A stretch of DNA of 64,000 nucleotides. It comes from Pseudoteredinibacter isoporae_A. GTDB taxonomy: Bacteria > Pseudomonadota > Gammaproteobacteria > Pseudomonadales > Cellvibrionaceae. Location of the stretch: the NCBI RefSeq assembly GCF_040372805.1, contig NZ_BAABWJ010000007.1, forward strand, positions 124,001-188,000, given 5' to 3'. Below, piece after piece: positions 25,016 to 33,962 of this stretch. The position numbers and the translations under genes are program-made. The notes beneath the pieces are model-generated. The model saw only the letters and a list, made by a program, of their open reading frames with translations. It was not told where the DNA came from and did no database searches. Position 1 is the first letter of the stretch, and each line of letters begins with the position of its first letter.

Positions 25016-26965
25016 ATGAGCCGTGAACGAATCGCCGTCGGGGAAACATACCGCGAGCAAGCCCTGATCAATAATGAGCGTTATCTGGACATGTATCAGC
25101 GCTCTATCGAATCACCCGACTCTTTTTGGTCTGAACAGGCCCAGCGTCTGCAATGGCGAAAGTCCTTCAGCAAAGTCAAAGATGTCTCCTTCGCAAAAGA
25201 CGATTTGCACATTCGTTGGTTTGAAGATGGTGAACTGAACGCCTGTGAAAACTGCCTGGACAGGCACTTGCCCGAACGCGCCGATCAGTTGGCCCTGATC
25301 TGGGAGCCGGATGAGGAAGGTGCTGAAACGGTTCAATATACCTACGCCCAACTGCACGAAGAGGTTTGCAAGCTCGCCAATGGCTTGCAAGCCATGGGCG
25401 TTAAAAAAGGCGATGTCGTTACTCTCTATCTGCCCATGGTGCCATTAATTACCATGGCCATGCTCGCGTGTGCACGTATTGGTGCGGTTCACTCTGTAGT
25501 GTTTGCGGGCTTTTCTCCTGAAGCCATTGCAGGTCGTATTGATGATGGCCGCTCTCGCATTGTGATCACCGCTGATGAAGGCAAACGTGGTGGTAAATCT
25601 GTCCCGTTGAAACACAACGTCGATCGCGCGTTGGACCACTGCCAACACAGTGACGTAGAAAACATTATAGTGCTCCGTCACACGGGTGGCGCGATTGACT
25701 GGCACGAAGAACGCGATGTCGACCTGTCCGAATTACTCAAAGCGCAGTCTTCCGATTGCCCCGCGCAGACAATGAACGCGGAAGATCCATTGTTTATTCT
25801 TTATACCTCCGGCTCGACGGGTAAACCCAAAGGGGTGTTACACACCACAGGTGGTTACCTTACCTATGTGTCGCTGAGTCACGAAACGGTATTTGACTAT
25901 AAAGTAGGTGATATCTACTGGTGCATGGCCGACATCGGTTGGATTACCGGCCACAGCTATGCGGTATACGGCCCTTTGTGTAACGCTGCCACCATAGTGA
26001 TGTACGAAGGGGTGCCCAACTTTCCTGATTGCGGGCGCATGGCTCGTTTGATTGAAAAACACCAGATCAATATCGTCTACACCGCGCCAACCGCTATTCG
26101 TGCATTGATGGCCGATGGCGACGCAGCTGTCGAAGGCACAGATCTCAGCTGTATTCGTATTCTGGCGACCGCGGGCGAGCCGATTAACCCTGAAGCTTGG
26201 CGCTGGTTTCACGATAAGTTTGGCAACAACAGCGCGCCCATTCTGGATACTTGGTGGCAAACCGAAACCGGCGGCATGATGATCACCCCGATGCCTGGCG
26301 CCACCGATTTGAAACCAGGTTCAGCCACGCGCCCTTTCTTTGGTGTTCAGCCTGCACTGATGGATAACGACGGCAATGAGATTCACGGTGCCGGAGAAGG
26401 CAGCTTGGTCATCAAGGACAGCTGGCCATCGCAAATGCGCACTATATACGGCGACCACCAACGTTTTATAGATACCTATTTCAGCACCTTTGACAACTGT
26501 TACTTCAGCAGTGACGGTGCCAAACGTGATGAGGACGGGTACTACTGGATCACTGGTCGAATGGACGATGTCTTAAACGTTGCCGGTCATCGCATGGGGA
26601 CAGCGGAAATTGAAAGTGCTCTGGTTGCTCATAAGGCGGTAGCGGAAGCTGCAGTAGTGGGTATCCCCCACGACATTAAAGGCCAAGGGATTTATGTTTA
26701 CGCCACGCTGGCCGCCGACGTGGAAGCCACCGAAGACCTGCGCAAAGCGTTACGCAACTGGGTACGTCAGGAGATTGGCCCAATTGCGACACCTGAAGCC
26801 ATTCAATGGGCGCCCGGATTACCCAAAACACGCTCTGGAAAAATTATGCGAAGGGTGCTGCGGAAAATCGCCTGTGAAGAATACGATCAGTTGGGGGACA
26901 CTTCAACACTCGCCGACCCTCATGTAGTGGACGACTTGATTGCCGAACATAAAGCCCTAGCATAG
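25016..26965 (+). CDS. acs: Acetyl-CoA synthetase (AMP-forming)
   Basis: The 649-residue cytosolic ligase converts acetate, ATP and CoA to acetyl-CoA, AMP and PPi. Visible motifs are the P-loop ILYTSGSTGKPKGVLHTTGGY, the adenylate site DTWWQTETGGMMI, the hinge ITGRMDDVLNVAGHRMGTAEIE, and C-terminal LPKTRSGKIMRR with Lys609, the lysine that is acetylated to switch off Acs in Salmonella. Length matches the family. It is divergent from dcaP across a region packed with inverted repeats and followed by the CrbR-like regulator, the classic acs activator. The ATG at 25016 is the only reasonable start. With ActP and DcaP it completes a route for scavenging low acetate. Confidence 0.95.
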   Translation: MSRERIAVGETYREQALINNERYLDMYQRSIESPDSFWSEQAQRLQWRKSFSKVKDVSFAKDDLHIRWFEDGELNACENCLDRHLPERADQLALIWEPDEEGAETVQYTYAQLHEEVCKLANGLQAMGVKKGDVVTLYLPMVPLITMAMLACARIGAVHSVVFAGFSPEAIAGRIDDGRSRIVITADEGKRGGKSVPLKHNVDRALDHCQHSDVENIIVLRHTGGAIDWHEERDVDLSELLKAQSSDCPAQTMNAEDPLFILYTSGSTGKPKGVLHTTGGYLTYVSLSHETVFDYKVGDIYWCMADIGWITGHSYAVYGPLCNAATIVMYEGVPNFPDCGRMARLIEKHQINIVYTAPTAIRALMADGDAAVEGTDLSCIRILATAGEPINPEAWRWFHDKFGNNSAPILDTWWQTETGGMMITPMPGATDLKPGSATRPFFGVQPALMDNDGNEIHGAGEGSLVIKDSWPSQMRTIYGDHQRFIDTYFSTFDNCYFSSDGAKRDEDGYYWITGRMDDVLNVAGHRMGTAEIESALVAHKAVAEAAVVGIPHDIKGQGIYVYATLAADVEATEDLRKALRNWVRQEIGPIATPEAIQWAPGLPKTRSGKIMRRVLRKIACEEYDQLGDTSTLADPHVVDDLIAEHKALA

Positions 26966-26971
26966 GGCTTT
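26951..26971 (+). terminator. Hairpin at the end of acs
   Basis: A perfect 9-bp stem (AAAGCCCTA and TAGGGCTTT) spans the acs stop codon with a 3-nt loop. Only three U residues follow, so it may be an mRNA-stabilising end or a weak terminator. A second 8-bp inverted repeat, ATTGTCAA/TTGACAAT, lies at 26979-27004. Confidence 0.5.
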
Positions 26972-27046
26972 ATCACGTATTGTCAAACACAGACCGTTGA
27001 CAATCGATTAAATGAATTGAAGAGAGGCTGTCAACATGAAGGCTCT

Positions 27047-27073
27047 CTCGAAACACTCGAAACACTCGAAACA
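27047..27073 (+). repeat. Three tandem copies of a 9-bp repeat
   Basis: CTCGAAACA occurs three times head to tail in the 340-bp gene-free stretch between acs and the response-regulator gene. No coding role is visible. Apart from this, the inverted repeat at 26979-27004 and the element at 27257, the stretch holds only AT-rich DNA. Confidence 0.8.
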
Positions 27074-27256
27074 CCATAAAATAATAATGAATTGGCCGGG
27101 CATCCACCGTCCTTCAAAAAGCAGACGCACCTAGCAACTTAAGGTATCCTAATTAAAGAAGATGGCAATCGGTTTATTTGTCCAATTCGCTTAATTTAAA
27201 ACGATAAAGACCTAACAACGAAAACCTAGAAACGAATAACAACAAAAACAATTTTA

Positions 27257-27266
27257 AACTACAGTC
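27257..27266 (+). promoter_or_regulatory. Near-match to the GAC-N4-GTC element upstream of the CrbR-like gene
   Basis: AACTACAGTC, within TTAAACTACAGTCGG, differs at two positions in 15 from TTAGACTAAAGTCGG in the dcaP/acs region. It sits 40 bp before the start codon and could mediate autoregulation. Confidence 0.35.
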
Positions 27267-27305
27267 GGTTTATCACGACAAGTGATAAAAGTGAGGGGAA
27301 CAAAC

Positions 27306-27989
27306 ATGCCAAAATTTATCGTGGCAGACGATCACCCGTTGTTTCGTGGGGCTCTTGTACAGGCTTTGGAACAACATTTTAAGATGGCCGATATCGTCCA
27401 GGCGGAAGATGTCGAGTCTTTGCAAAAACAGGTACAGGAAAACAATGACGCCGATCTATTGCTGCTCGATTTGCATATGCCCGGCGCCAGCGGTTTTAGC
27501 GGATTGATTTTCATCAACGGGCAGTATCCCCACATTCCGGTTATGGTGGTGTCCGCCAATGAACAAGCCAGCATTATTCATCAGGCCATTGACTACGGTG
27601 CCGCCGGTTTTCTGCCGAAATCATCTCCCCCAGAAATGATTGGCTCTGCCATTGAGCAGGTCCTGCAAGGCGACATTTGGCTGCCCGCGAATCTCCCACC
27701 GGCTGACCAGGTGGATAACGATGACAAAGCAGCCATTGCCGAAGTCGTGGCGAGCTTTACGCCGCAACAGTTTCGAGTGGCGAATATGCTGGCCGATGGT
27801 TTACTCAATAAGCAAATCGCGTATGAAATGGATGTCACCGAAGCCACGGTCAAGGCTCACCTGACGGCCATCTTTCGAAAGCTCGGGGTGCATTCTCGCA
27901 CCCAGGCCGTGCTTGCCATGAACCAGCTCAACTTAAGCCCACCACAGTTGGACAGCTGCCCCCCAGCACACAGTGAGACCGGGCCATAG
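27306..27989 (+). CDS. LuxR-type response regulator, CrbR/ErdR-like
   Basis: This is a response regulator of 227 residues. The receiver domain has acidic pocket D8/D9 (VADDHPLFRGAL), phosphoacceptor Asp55 (LLLLDLHMPGASG) and Lys105. A LuxR/NarL HTH follows at about 150-205 (FTPQQFRVANMLADGLLNKQIAYEMDVTEATVKAHLTAIFRKLG). The start is the ATG at 27306 behind GAGGGGAACAAAC; an in-frame codon at 27282 is less favourable. Between acs and a CrbS-like kinase it corresponds to CrbR of Vibrio and ErdR of Pseudomonas, activators of acs. It probably binds the inverted repeats in the dcaP/acs region. An odd Pro/Cys-containing tail of about 20 residues follows the HTH. Confidence 0.85.
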   Translation: MPKFIVADDHPLFRGALVQALEQHFKMADIVQAEDVESLQKQVQENNDADLLLLDLHMPGASGFSGLIFINGQYPHIPVMVVSANEQASIIHQAIDYGAAGFLPKSSPPEMIGSAIEQVLQGDIWLPANLPPADQVDNDDKAAIAEVVASFTPQQFRVANMLADGLLNKQIAYEMDVTEATVKAHLTAIFRKLGVHSRTQAVLAMNQLNLSPPQLDSCPPAHSETGP

Positions 27990-27998
27990 AGGCCCGGT
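27978..27998 (+). terminator. Stem-loop across the stop codon of the CrbR-like gene
   Basis: An 8-bp perfect stem (ACCGGGCC and GGCCCGGT) with a 5-nt loop includes the TAG stop. No U-run follows. The remaining 300 bp to the next gene are AT-rich at the right end and hold no recognisable gene. Confidence 0.45.
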
Positions 27999-28298
27999 AG
28001 AGGTCATCTTCGCCACCCCGAACCCGTAACGCGGCTGACTCAATCACAACTTTCCGTATCGCCACAATCGCCTCATTTCGCCGAAACGACACCTGTATCT
28101 ACCAAGGAATAAAGTGACAATTCCGCCACAACAATCACACCAGAAAACCCGGGCAACATAATCCTCAATCTCAGACTATATTGAATAAGCGATGATCATT
28201 TCGTTTATTTAAGATTTTCGATAATTCGCCGATAAATGGTCAATTGATACGCAGAAACAGCCCTTGAATAGTAGGCTTTAATCACCAAGGTTAATTTT

Positions 28299-29093
28299 AT
28301 GGATTTTGCACCTTCTGATCTCTCGCTCCTCCTGGTCGAGCCATCCGCCACTCAACAGAAGATTATTCGCTCCCAGTTAGAGACCGAAGACGTTACCAAT
28401 GTCAGCATTGCGTCTTCCGTGACAGAGGCCTATGACATGCTGCAGGGTCAACACCCTGACTTGATTGCCAGCGCCATGTATTTCAGTGATGGTACCGGTT
28501 TGGATCTGTTGAAATCCATCCGGGCGGACAGTGCCTTTGGGGACACGCCTTTCATGCTGGTATCCAGCGAATGGCGTAAAGAACAGTTGGAGGAGTTCAA
28601 ACAATCCGGCGTTGTCGCTATTCTGCCGAAACCCTTCAGCCGGGAGCATCTCGGCAAAGCGCTGAACGCGACTGTCGATTTAATCAACTGCGAAGAGCTG
28701 GAGCTCGAACTCTTTGACGTCACTGAGCTGCGTGTACTCGTCGTGGATGACAGCGCACTGGCTCGTAAATACATTGCCAAGGTCTTGGGGACGCTGGGCG
28801 TTCAACGCATCAGTTATGCGGCCGACGGCCGTGAGGCCATTGATGTGCTGCATGAGAGTATGTTTGATCTGGTTGTGACGGATTACAACATGCCCAATGT
28901 AAACGGCCGCGAATTGACCGAGTACATCCGAACCCAAAGTGATCAATCCCATATCCCGGTTTTGATGGTTTCTTCAGAAGCGAATGAAACCCATCTCCAA
29001 CAGATTGAAGATTCTGGCGTGAACGCTCTGTGTGACAAACCGTTTGAACCGGAAACAGTGCGTCATTTGCTGTACCAACTGTTGGAACACTAA
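28299..29093 (+). CDS. Tandem two-receiver protein with a degenerate first receiver
   Basis: The 264-residue protein consists of two CheY-like receivers without an output domain. Receiver 2 (about 144-262) is canonical: D150/D151, phosphoacceptor Asp195 in VVTDYNMPNVNG, Lys247 in CDKPFE. Receiver 1 (about 7-128) keeps Lys111 (LPKPFS) but has Glu14-Pro15 in place of the acidic pair. Ala59 stands where the phosphoacceptor Asp should be (DLIASAMYFSDGTG). It should therefore act as a pseudo-receiver for dimerisation or partner binding. It lies between the CrbR-like gene and the convergent CrbS-like kinase, with 12 bp separating the stop codons. The likely role is a phosphate sink or adaptor for that kinase; this is inference. 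Confidence 0.8.
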   Translation: MDFAPSDLSLLLVEPSATQQKIIRSQLETEDVTNVSIASSVTEAYDMLQGQHPDLIASAMYFSDGTGLDLLKSIRADSAFGDTPFMLVSSEWRKEQLEEFKQSGVVAILPKPFSREHLGKALNATVDLINCEELELELFDVTELRVLVVDDSALARKYIAKVLGTLGVQRISYAADGREAIDVLHESMFDLVVTDYNMPNVNGRELTEYIRTQSDQSHIPVLMVSSEANETHLQQIEDSGVNALCDKPFEPETVRHLLYQLLEH

Positions 29094-29105
29094 GCAGAGG
29101 CCCGC

Positions 29106-32100
29106 TTACATGGCCGTATTGCCATGCAGTTTTTTACGGCATAGACGTCGTATTAAACTGCGCAATGCCGCAGGCTTCACCGGCTTGGACAGATAATAAA
29201 ACCCTCGGCTTGTCGCCGCATCTTTAAGCGTTTCTGAATTGTCGGCACTGATGACGATGCCGGCGAGCTCTTCCCGCTCGCCATCGTCCAGCTCTGCCAG
29301 ACGATCGATCAATTGAATGCCGGTCTCTTCATTATCCAGATGATAATCCGCGATAATAAAATCCGGCTGCTCCTGCAGATAAATGGTTTCAGCCTGTTTG
29401 ATATCCACAGCGCCCCAGACAGTACAGCCCCAGGTTTCCAACAAACCTCGCATCCCTTGCAGAATTGACGCTTCATTATCTACACACAGAATTCTCGCCT
29501 GGCTGAGATCCGCTCCGGCCTGAGCATTCATATTCACCGGCGCTTTTTTGGTTTGGGCTTGCACCTGCGGCACCCGAATAGAAAACACAGTTCCCTTCCC
29601 GGTTTCCGAGGTCAACAGGATGGGGTGCGCCAAAATATCTGCGCTGCGTTTGGATATGGCCAGGCCCAAACCCAAGCCTTTATCGGCCTTTTTGCGACTG
29701 CCGCCAAGGCGAACAAATTCCTCAAAGATACGGCGTTGCTCATGGCGTTCGATTCCTGGCCCGGTATCCCAAACTTGAATTTCAATGCCCTCTGAACGAC
29801 GGCGACAGCCGAGCATAACCGTTCCACTTTCCGTGTAACGCAAAGCATTGCTTAAAAAGTTTTGCAGGATTCGTCGCAATAAATGAGCATCACTGGACAC
29901 CCAAGCCGAGCAACTTTGATAGTGAAAAGCCAAGCCTGCACGCCCCGCTTCCACCGCGAATTCTGCGGCCAACGGTTGCAATAAATCGTCCAAAGCAAAC
30001 GCTTCTTTTTTTGCCGTCAGCTCACCCGCATCCAGTTTAGAAATTTCGCGCAATGCACCAATCAGATCTTCTGCCGAGGCCAACGCCGAATCGATATTCG
30101 CAATATCTTCGGCCACCTCGTGCCAGCGTCTTAGTTGCAGTTTCTCCTGAACACTGGCGGCAAATAAGCGCGCTGCATTAATGGGTTGCAACAGATCGTG
30201 ACTGGTATGTGCAAGGAAACGGGTCTTGTCGTTGTGTTGCTCCCATAAGCGCTGCTCAGCATCGGCCCGGCGCTTGTTTTCTGCGGCCAGCTCCTCGTTA
30301 CTGATGGATAATTCCTGAGTACGCTGCGCAACCCGCTGTTCCAAACTGGCCGTGGTTTCTTCAAGCGCATGTACAACCGCTTTGAAATCACTGATGTCCG
30401 TATAGGTTGTCACAAACCCGCCATTGGGCATGGGGGTACCGCGAACATCCACCACAACACCATTAGGCAACTGTCGCTCGAACCGATGTGCACTGCCATG
30501 TCGCAATAAATCTAAACGTCGGGCAATGTCTTGCTCGCGATTGCTCGAATCACTGCCGTACATTCCTCGTTCGGCATTAATACGATACAAGTTTTCAACT
30601 GGGCAACCGATGTATAACGTTCGCTCCGGATAATCAAACAATTTGGCGTAATGCTCATTCCAGGCAACCAATCGCAAATCGGCATCGACAACACTGATGC
30701 CCTGGCTGACCGTTTCAACGGTGGTTTGAAGCAGATCCTGGTTAAAGCGCAATTGTTGCGATGCGTTATCCACCAGCTCAGCAAAGTCCTGCAGCTTCAA
30801 TGGACGATCCCGACTCAGGAGTTTCATGGATCGCTGAGCGGTAGCGGCCCCAAGAATACTCGCCATCACACCTTCCACTTCCTGAAGCACAAACTGCGGA
30901 GCAAAATCATCCACCATCAGGCGCTGACCGCTTCGGTGTTCAAACAAGCGCCAATACTCCTGCATACGTTCGCGCCCAACCAAAGGTTCCAACAAGCTCT
31001 GCACTTGCCCCATATGAACCTCGGTTAGGGCCAGCGATTCCCCAACACTTTCCTCATTTAACTTATCGATAAACAAACGAGCTTGCTGGGCGTCCTTGTG
31101 GCTCAGCTTGCTGAATCTGGACACCAACAGCATGGACAGGACATTGATTCCCAAACTCCAAAACACACCATGTGCCAAGGGGTCCCACTGTTCCGTTCCG
31201 AATAGATGTTGTGGCCGCAGCCACTGCATGGCCCAGGGCCCTTGTTGAACGATACTGTGCTCCGGTGCTAACGCAGGCAATACCAGGCAATACAACCAAA
31301 GGCTGTAGCCCGCCACCAAACCAATCAACACCCCCAAGCGATGCGCCTTTCGCCAATACAAACCGGCAATCAGCGCTGGCGCAAACTGAGCGGCCGCCGC
31401 AAAAGACAATAGGCCGATGGGTGCCAGGCCTTCCATTGAAGAGATCGACTTGTGCACCAACCAGCTCAAGATAAGCAATGCAAAAATACTGAGACGCCGA
31501 ATCAAACGCAGATGATTACTCAATGACGCCACCGATAAGGAGCGGTCTCGATTGATGCGCAGCCACAGCGGCGCAACCAACTCATTGGAAATCATCACGG
31601 CCAATGTCACCGCCGCCACAATCACCATACCCGTTGCGGCGGAGAATCCACCGATAAACGCCAAAATCGATACGGCGGTATAACCCTGACTACTGGGCAA
31701 ACTCAACACCAGTGTGTCACCCGCCGCCTCAGCACCCAGTAAATGCCCGGCCAGCACAATGGGCACCACCAGCAATGCAAACAAACCCACATATACCGGT
31801 GCAATAAAACGCGCTTTGCGCAGATCTCGAGGTTCTTGATATTCCACTACTGCCATATGGAATTGTCGGGGTAAACACACAATGGCAATCGCCGCTAACA
31901 GTGTCTGAGTTATAAAACTGGCCATGCCTGGACGACTGCCCATTCCAGAACTCTGAATGAGTTGAGGCCAGCTGCGGTCTTCCATATGAACCCATAAGAT
32001 ACTCACCGCCGCCATGGCCACCACCACAAATGCCACGAGCTTTACGATCGATTCGAGGGCAACGGCGGCCATCACGCCTCGGTTACGCTCTCGACCTTCC

Positions 32101-32630
32101 AAGTGCCGTGTGCCAAACAGAACCGCGAACAGGCCCATCAACAGAGCCGTAATCAGAGCCGTGTCGATATTCAGCTGAGCACTGGGGCCATCGCTGCCCA
32201 AGACCTCCCAAGCCATGGAGACAGCTCGCAGTTGAAGAGCGATATAAGGCAAGGAACCCACAATCGCCAAAATCGCCACCAGCGCCGAGAGCCATTGAGA
32301 TTTGCCATAACGAGAGCCAATAAAATCGGCAATGGATGTCACCTTATGGTACTCCCCGACCCGCAGGAGCTTTTTCAGAAAGCGATACCCCAATAGGAAA
32401 ACCAGAATAGGCCCCAGGTAAATAGGCAGGTGGCTCCACATACTCTCCATGGACTGTCCCACTGCGCCATAGAACGTCCAGGAACTGCAATACACACCCA
32501 ACGCCAGAGCGAACAACATCGGACGATAGCGGTTATACCATTGTTGAGATTGATCAGCCCACCAAGCCACAAGAAACAACAGGCCAACGTAAATCAGGGC
32601 TATCAGAAGAAGAAACGGCTGGTCAATCAT
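29106..32630 (-). CDS. CrbS-like hybrid histidine kinase with sodium:solute symporter domain
   Basis: The 1174-residue kinase begins with a complete SSS transporter-like domain (about 1-510, some 13 helices, with VTSIADFIGSRYG). A linker and a PAS domain follow (635-750: GISVVDADLRLVAWNEHYAKLF). After a coiled coil (750-800) come HisKA with His811 (LAHTSHDLLQPINAARL), HATPase (905-1022: N928, DTGPGI, GLGLGL) and a C-terminal receiver (1045-1165: Asp1095, Lys1149). This layout is that of CrbS/MxtR, which with CrbR/ErdR activates acs when acetate is available. The symporter domain may sense or carry acetate. Its promoter region contains the 12-mer also found before the actP operon. It is transcribed toward the double-receiver gene. 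Confidence 0.88.
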   Translation of the reverse strand: MIDQPFLLLIALIYVGLLFLVAWWADQSQQWYNRYRPMLFALALGVYCSSWTFYGAVGQSMESMWSHLPIYLGPILVFLLGYRFLKKLLRVGEYHKVTSIADFIGSRYGKSQWLSALVAILAIVGSLPYIALQLRAVSMAWEVLGSDGPSAQLNIDTALITALLMGLFAVLFGTRHLEGRERNRGVMAAVALESIVKLVAFVVVAMAAVSILWVHMEDRSWPQLIQSSGMGSRPGMASFITQTLLAAIAIVCLPRQFHMAVVEYQEPRDLRKARFIAPVYVGLFALLVVPIVLAGHLLGAEAAGDTLVLSLPSSQGYTAVSILAFIGGFSAATGMVIVAAVTLAVMISNELVAPLWLRINRDRSLSVASLSNHLRLIRRLSIFALLILSWLVHKSISSMEGLAPIGLLSFAAAAQFAPALIAGLYWRKAHRLGVLIGLVAGYSLWLYCLVLPALAPEHSIVQQGPWAMQWLRPQHLFGTEQWDPLAHGVFWSLGINVLSMLLVSRFSKLSHKDAQQARLFIDKLNEESVGESLALTEVHMGQVQSLLEPLVGRERMQEYWRLFEHRSGQRLMVDDFAPQFVLQEVEGVMASILGAATAQRSMKLLSRDRPLKLQDFAELVDNASQQLRFNQDLLQTTVETVSQGISVVDADLRLVAWNEHYAKLFDYPERTLYIGCPVENLYRINAERGMYGSDSSNREQDIARRLDLLRHGSAHRFERQLPNGVVVDVRGTPMPNGGFVTTYTDISDFKAVVHALEETTASLEQRVAQRTQELSISNEELAAENKRRADAEQRLWEQHNDKTRFLAHTSHDLLQPINAARLFAASVQEKLQLRRWHEVAEDIANIDSALASAEDLIGALREISKLDAGELTAKKEAFALDDLLQPLAAEFAVEAGRAGLAFHYQSCSAWVSSDAHLLRRILQNFLSNALRYTESGTVMLGCRRRSEGIEIQVWDTGPGIERHEQRRIFEEFVRLGGSRKKADKGLGLGLAISKRSADILAHPILLTSETGKGTVFSIRVPQVQAQTKKAPVNMNAQAGADLSQARILCVDNEASILQGMRGLLETWGCTVWGAVDIKQAETIYLQEQPDFIIADYHLDNEETGIQLIDRLAELDDGEREELAGIVISADNSETLKDAATSRGFYYLSKPVKPAALRSLIRRLCRKKLHGNTAM

Positions 32631-32701
32631 TTGGCATCCGCAGCATAGGCATATTGACTTAAAAACGGTTTAGCATGTTACACACACAATGATAGAGCCA
32701 T

Positions 32702-32714
32702 TAGACATTGGTCG
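32702..32714. promoter_or_regulatory. GAC-N4-GTC element upstream of the CrbS-like gene
   Basis: TAGACATTGGTCG lies 72 bp upstream of the kinase start. It shares 12 bases with the actP-operon site and matches the third dcaP/acs site at 16 of 17 positions, indicating co-regulation. Confidence 0.5.
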
Positions 32715-32785
32715 CAGCCGGCTAGCCGCGTTAATTGCCGTTTAAATTGACAATTTGCCTGCCGATTCGGCAATAGAATCACTTT

Positions 32786-33013
32786 TCATCCACAGACTGA
32801 GTTACCCACATCTTCTGTGGATAAGTTTGTTAAAAGTTGGGTGAAAACCACAGCTAGTCATGGTCCTTCGGAGCTGGCAGCATTTTGTATATTTTTTATA
32901 CAGCCCGTTATAAATTATAAAAATCAACGACTTACATTATTTTAACAGTGTAAAACCGTAACACCTGTATTTTGGAGGGGTTATTCAACGGTTTTTTTGA
33001 CACTTGTGGATTA
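32786..33013. other. Cluster of DnaA-box-like sequences in a 541-bp gene-free region
   Basis: The region 32631-33171 holds no gene. It contains one perfect DnaA box (TTATCCACA, minus strand, 32816-32824). One-mismatch boxes lie at 32786-32794 (TCATCCACA), 32802-32810 (TTACCCACA) and 33005-33013 (minus strand, TAATCCACA). A very AT-rich stretch lies at 32884-32950. No dnaA, gidA, rpmH or parA gene is near, so this is unlikely to be the replication origin. A DnaA-titrating or DnaA-reactivating site is possible. A 7-bp hairpin at 33153-33172 closes the adjacent esterase gene. Confidence 0.4.
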
Positions 33014-33171
33014 AAAACGGGAGACTTCAGTAGGCAATCACTTACCGGCGAGGCTGCTTAAGTCGGTGACGGCCGTCATCTGAAACCTTTTGCAGGGCGA
33101 TATTGACCGCCAAGAAGCCCTACATTTCGGCCTATCGAGACTCAACAATGGAAGGAGCGAGTCGACGCTCC

Positions 33172-33960
33172 TCAGGAGGCTAAAAACTTAATGCACAGCC
33201 GGGCAAAGGTCTCGGGCTTCTGGACATGAAGCCAGTGAGTGCAACCCTGCATCACCTTCAGCTGCACCTTTGGAAAACGTGAGACGACGGCTTCCGTGTG
33301 GGCCTCCAGAACGTAATCGGAAAGCTCTCCTTTGATGAAGAGACAAGGGCCCGAATAGCTCAGTGCACTGGGTGCTGCCACAAATTCATCGTAAGCGTCA
33401 TAAAGCCCTTCAAGATTCATACGCCACTGATAGTGCCCTGACTCATCCTTGTAGAGACTCTTCAACAGAAACTGGCGCACCCCGGCTTCATCGATCTTGT
33501 CCTGCAGAAAATGTTCAGCGTCGCGGCGCCCCTTGAGTTGGTCCAGAGGTAAAGCACGCAGGGCGGCAAATATGCCATCGTGCCGGCGCGGGTATTGCAC
33601 TGGTGCAATATCCGCCACGATCAGGCGGCTTACTCGCTCAGGCCAGTTCATCGCCAGCTCCATGGCAACTTTCCCACCCAGTGAATGCCCTAATAGCGCA
33701 CATTGCTGAATACCCAAATGATCCAGAAGGTCCAGCAACTGAGTGGCCATTGCTTTCAAGCTCATCGAATGCTTGTCCCGCCAAGGTGAACGGCCATGGT
33801 TGGGTAGATCCACCGAGACAAGACGATAATCCGGCTCCAAGGCACGCGCGATCGCACCCAGGTTTTCCAGGGAACCAAACAGGCCGTGAATAAGCACCAC
33901 CGTTTCCCGTGGTGCCTGTGTGTCGTCACCATCAATGCGGTAATTCAAGCGTTCAGACAT
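33172..33960 (-). CDS. ybfF: Alpha/beta-fold hydrolase, YbfF-like esterase
   Basis: The 262-residue cytosolic hydrolase has the oxyanion region VVLIHGLFGSLENLG, the nucleophile elbow LLGHSLGGKVAM with the catalytic Ser, and a C-terminal His in MQGCTHWLHVQKPE. The acid is probably in the segment before ELSDYV. The overall pattern, including VDLPNHGRS, matches E. coli YbfF, an acyl-CoA/short-chain ester thioesterase-like enzyme of unclear role. The gene starts 2 bp after the DUF1820 stop, so the two form one minus-strand operon. The ATG at 33960 is well placed. A hairpin (AGGAGCG/CGCTCCT) spans the stop codon. Confidence 0.85.
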   Translation of the reverse strand: MSERLNYRIDGDDTQAPRETVVLIHGLFGSLENLGAIARALEPDYRLVSVDLPNHGRSPWRDKHSMSLKAMATQLLDLLDHLGIQQCALLGHSLGGKVAMELAMNWPERVSRLIVADIAPVQYPRRHDGIFAALRALPLDQLKGRRDAEHFLQDKIDEAGVRQFLLKSLYKDESGHYQWRMNLEGLYDAYDEFVAAPSALSYSGPCLFIKGELSDYVLEAHTEAVVSRFPKVQLKVMQGCTHWLHVQKPETFARLCIKFLAS

Positions 33961-33962
33961 CG

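Noticed and set aside
27047..27073. CRISPR-like array
   Set aside because: Three directly adjacent 9-bp units without spacers are a simple tandem repeat; no cas gene is present.
32786..33013. Chromosomal replication origin at the DnaA-box cluster
   Set aside because: No origin-linked genes (dnaA, dnaN, rpmH, gidA, parAB) are nearby and only one box is perfect. I keep it as a DnaA-binding candidate, not oriC.
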